This document shows positions 7,343 to 8,760 of a stretch of 8,760 bases of DNA, piece after piece. Source of the stretch: Actinomycetota bacterium (GTDB lineage: Bacteria; Actinomycetota; Rubrobacteria; Rubrobacterales; Rubrobacteraceae); contig JAIVIG010000064.1 of assembly GCA_020200675.1 (NCBI GenBank), positions 1 to 8,760 on the forward strand, written 5' to 3'. The stretch's first letter is position 1; every line of letters begins with the position of its first letter. The notes beneath the pieces were generated by a model. That model saw only the letters and a program-made list of their open reading frames with translations. It did no database searches and was not told the origin of the DNA. A program made the translations under genes and the position numbers.

Positions 7343-8111
7343 TGTCGAGCGCCTCGCGCACCTCGCGCAGCCACGCGCCCGCGCCCTCCGGCCCCTCTTC
7401 GGCCACGATCTGCATGAGCTTGCTGCCGACGATCAAGCCGTCCGCCTCGGCGCCGGCCTCGACCGCCGCCTCGGCCGAGGAGATACCGAACCCCAGAACT
7501 ACCGGCACTGAAACCCTCGCCCGCGCCCTCCGCAAGAGCTCTACCGCTCCGGGCGGCAGCTTCTCCCGCGCCCCCGTCACGCCCGCGACCGAGACGCAGT
7601 ACACGAAGCCCGAAGCGGCCTCGGCTATCTTGTCCAGTCGCTCGTCGTCCGTGGTAGGCGCGGCGAGCGGGCAGATGGAGACGCCCTTTTCGGCGGCCAT
7701 CTCCCGGAAATCCAGCGCCTCGTCGATCGGGAGGTCCGGGATCACAAGTCCCGAAACCCCCGCCCAGGCCGCGTCGTCGAGGAACCTCCGAACCCCGCGG
7801 GCAAATACGCTGTTGTAGTAGATCAGCAGCAGCACCGGAACCCGATCCGCGAACCGCGAAGCGAGCTCCAGACAGTATCCAAGGTCCGCGCCGTTCTCCA
7901 AGGCGCGGGTGGTCGTGTCCTGGATCGTGGGCCCATCCGCCAGCGGATCCGAGAAGGGCACCCCTATCTCCACCACGTCCGCCCCCGCCTCGACGTACGC
8001 CTCCCCCACCGAATACGCGCCCTTCAGCGTCGGATAACCGGCGGTCAGGTACGGCACGAGGGCCACCCGCTCCTCCGAAAACGCAGCCTGTAACCTCTCG
8101 TTACCCGTCAC
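7308..8111 (-). CDS. trpA: Tryptophan synthase alpha subunit
   Basis: TrpA cleaves indole-3-glycerol phosphate to indole and glyceraldehyde-3-phosphate and channels indole to TrpB, the last steps of tryptophan synthesis. The 267-residue product has the normal length and fold motifs: PYLTAGYPT at 20-28, VEIGVPFSDPLADGP at 47-61 with catalytic E48 and D59, then YYNSVFARG, VSGLVIPDLP, SVAGVTGARE (active-site loop) and VLGFGIS followed by GLIVGSKL at the phosphate-binding end. The start is a GTG overlapping the trpB stop as GTGA, with a Shine-Dalgarno GAGGT six bases upstream. The 3' end overlaps accD. No attenuator or leader peptide is in view, since the operon start is beyond the window. Confidence 0.97.
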   Translation of the reverse strand: MTGNERLQAAFSEERVALVPYLTAGYPTLKGAYSVGEAYVEAGADVVEIGVPFSDPLADGPTIQDTTTRALENGADLGYCLELASRFADRVPVLLLIYYNSVFARGVRRFLDDAAWAGVSGLVIPDLPIDEALDFREMAAEKGVSICPLAAPTTDDERLDKIAEAASGFVYCVSVAGVTGAREKLPPGAVELLRRARARVSVPVVLGFGISSAEAAVEAGAEADGLIVGSKLMQIVAEEGPEGAGAWLREVREALDSAVGAKAGSRD

Positions 8112-8760
8112 CCAGGGACCTCTTCCGCTTCATGAGCGTCGATACCCAGGGCGTCGGCTACCACGTCGACGTCCTTGTCGCCACGCCCGGAGAGGTTCAC
8201 GATCAGGTTCGCTCCCGGACCAAGGTCCTTCGCCACCTTCTCCGCGTACGAGATGGCGTGCGCCGTCTCTAGGGCCGGGATGATGCCTTCGAGGCGCGAG
8301 GTCATCACGAACGCTTCGAGCGCCTCTTCGTCGGTGACGCTCGCGTACTCGACCAGCCCCTCGTCCTTCAGATACGAGTGCTCCGGGCCGACAGATGGGT
8401 AGTCGAGGCCGGCGGAGATGGAGTGGGCCTCCCGGATCTGCCCGTCCTCCGTCTGCAAGACGTAGCTCAGGTTGCCGTGCAGCACACCGGGCTGCCCTCC
8501 GGTAAGAGAGGCCCCATGCTCCCCGGTATCGAGTCCCCTTCCTGCCGCTTCCACGCCCACCAGCCGTACGCCCTCGCGCCCGACGAACGGATAGAAGGCC
8601 CCGATAGCGTTCGAGCCACCGCCCACGCAGGCGACGATGGCGTCGGGGTCGCCGCCGAACCTCTCGCGGGCCTGCGCCTCCATCTCTCGCCCCATCACCG
8701 TCTGCAGGTCGCGCACGATGCGCGGGTAGGGGGCCGGTCCGACCACGCTCCCGATGATGT
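8108..8760 (-). CDS. trpB: Tryptophan synthase beta subunit (C-terminal part; 5' end off window)
   Basis: TrpB uses pyridoxal phosphate to condense indole with serine to form tryptophan, in an alpha2-beta2 complex with TrpA. About 216 residues are visible, a little over half of the usual length of near 400; the N-terminal part with the PLP-binding lysine lies beyond the right edge. The visible part starts YIIGSVVGPAPYPRIVRDLQ and includes the PLP phosphate loop CVGGGSNAIGAFYPF, GVEAAGRG, HSISAGLDYPSVGPEHSYL, LEGIIPALETAHA and the terminal NLSGRGDKD, whose Ser contacts the PLP ring nitrogen in the family. The frame runs open to the window end, so the GTG at 8746 is internal and not the start. 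The stop overlaps the trpA start by 4 bp. Sequence and context fit the common TrpB1 type. Confidence 0.96.
   Translation of the reverse strand, partial: IIGSVVGPAPYPRIVRDLQTVMGREMEAQARERFGGDPDAIVACVGGGSNAIGAFYPFVGREGVRLVGVEAAGRGLDTGEHGASLTGGQPGVLHGNLSYVLQTEDGQIREAHSISAGLDYPSVGPEHSYLKDEGLVEYASVTDEEALEAFVMTSRLEGIIPALETAHAISYAEKVAKDLGPGANLIVNLSGRGDKDVDVVADALGIDAHEAEEVPG
8118..8123 (-). promoter_or_regulatory. Ribosome binding site of trpA inside trpB
   Basis: AGAGGT on the minus strand lies six bases before the GTG at 8111 and within the last codons of trpB. It supports the GTG start and the GTGA overlap with the trpB stop. Confidence 0.6.

Noticed and set aside
8744..8746. GTG as start of trpB
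   Set aside because: Conserved TrpB residues (YIIGSVV) continue upstream to the window edge, so the codon is internal.

Overview
This window looks like a chromosomal segment of a high-GC bacterium, most likely a Rubrobacter-like, deep-branching member of the Actinomycetota. That placement is inferred from base composition, the style of the PAS/GGDEF/EAL protein and the separate accD/accA genes; no rRNA is present to confirm it. No previously undescribed system is evident. The main interest is a large signalling gene broken in two ways, one of them a well-preserved insertion sequence whose ends can be read to the base.

Left part (1 to about 5477, + strand): one very large c-di-GMP signalling gene, truncated by the left window edge. 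In order it carries a PAS, a GAF, five more PAS domains, a seventh PAS that has lost its middle, a GGDEF domain with an SGDEF motif, and an EAL domain. Two lesions break it. The first is a frame change near 2862, with loss of roughly 50 residues of the last PAS. The second is an IS630-family element of about 1.13 kb (4057-5188) inserted in the EAL signature DDFGTGY. Removing the element and one TTA copy joins GGT-TAC-TCG in frame and restores an ordinary EAL sequence.

The element has 15-bp imperfect terminal inverted repeats (13/15 matches). It has two overlapping transposase reading frames: orfA with the helix-turn-helix DNA-binding half and orfB with the DDE catalytic half. They meet at an AAAAAAG run and a GTGA start/stop overlap, so the full transposase needs a -1 frameshift or coupled initiation.

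Right part (5490-8760, - strand): a tightly packed operon read right to left, trpB (5' end beyond the window), trpA, accD, accA. Overlaps are 4, 35 and 4 bp, which suggests co-transcription and translational coupling. TrpB and TrpA form tryptophan synthase; AccD and AccA form the carboxyltransferase of a heteromeric acetyl-CoA carboxylase. The operon converges on the broken signalling gene with only 12 bp between stop codons and no recognisable terminator. No tRNA, rRNA, CRISPR array or riboswitch was seen.
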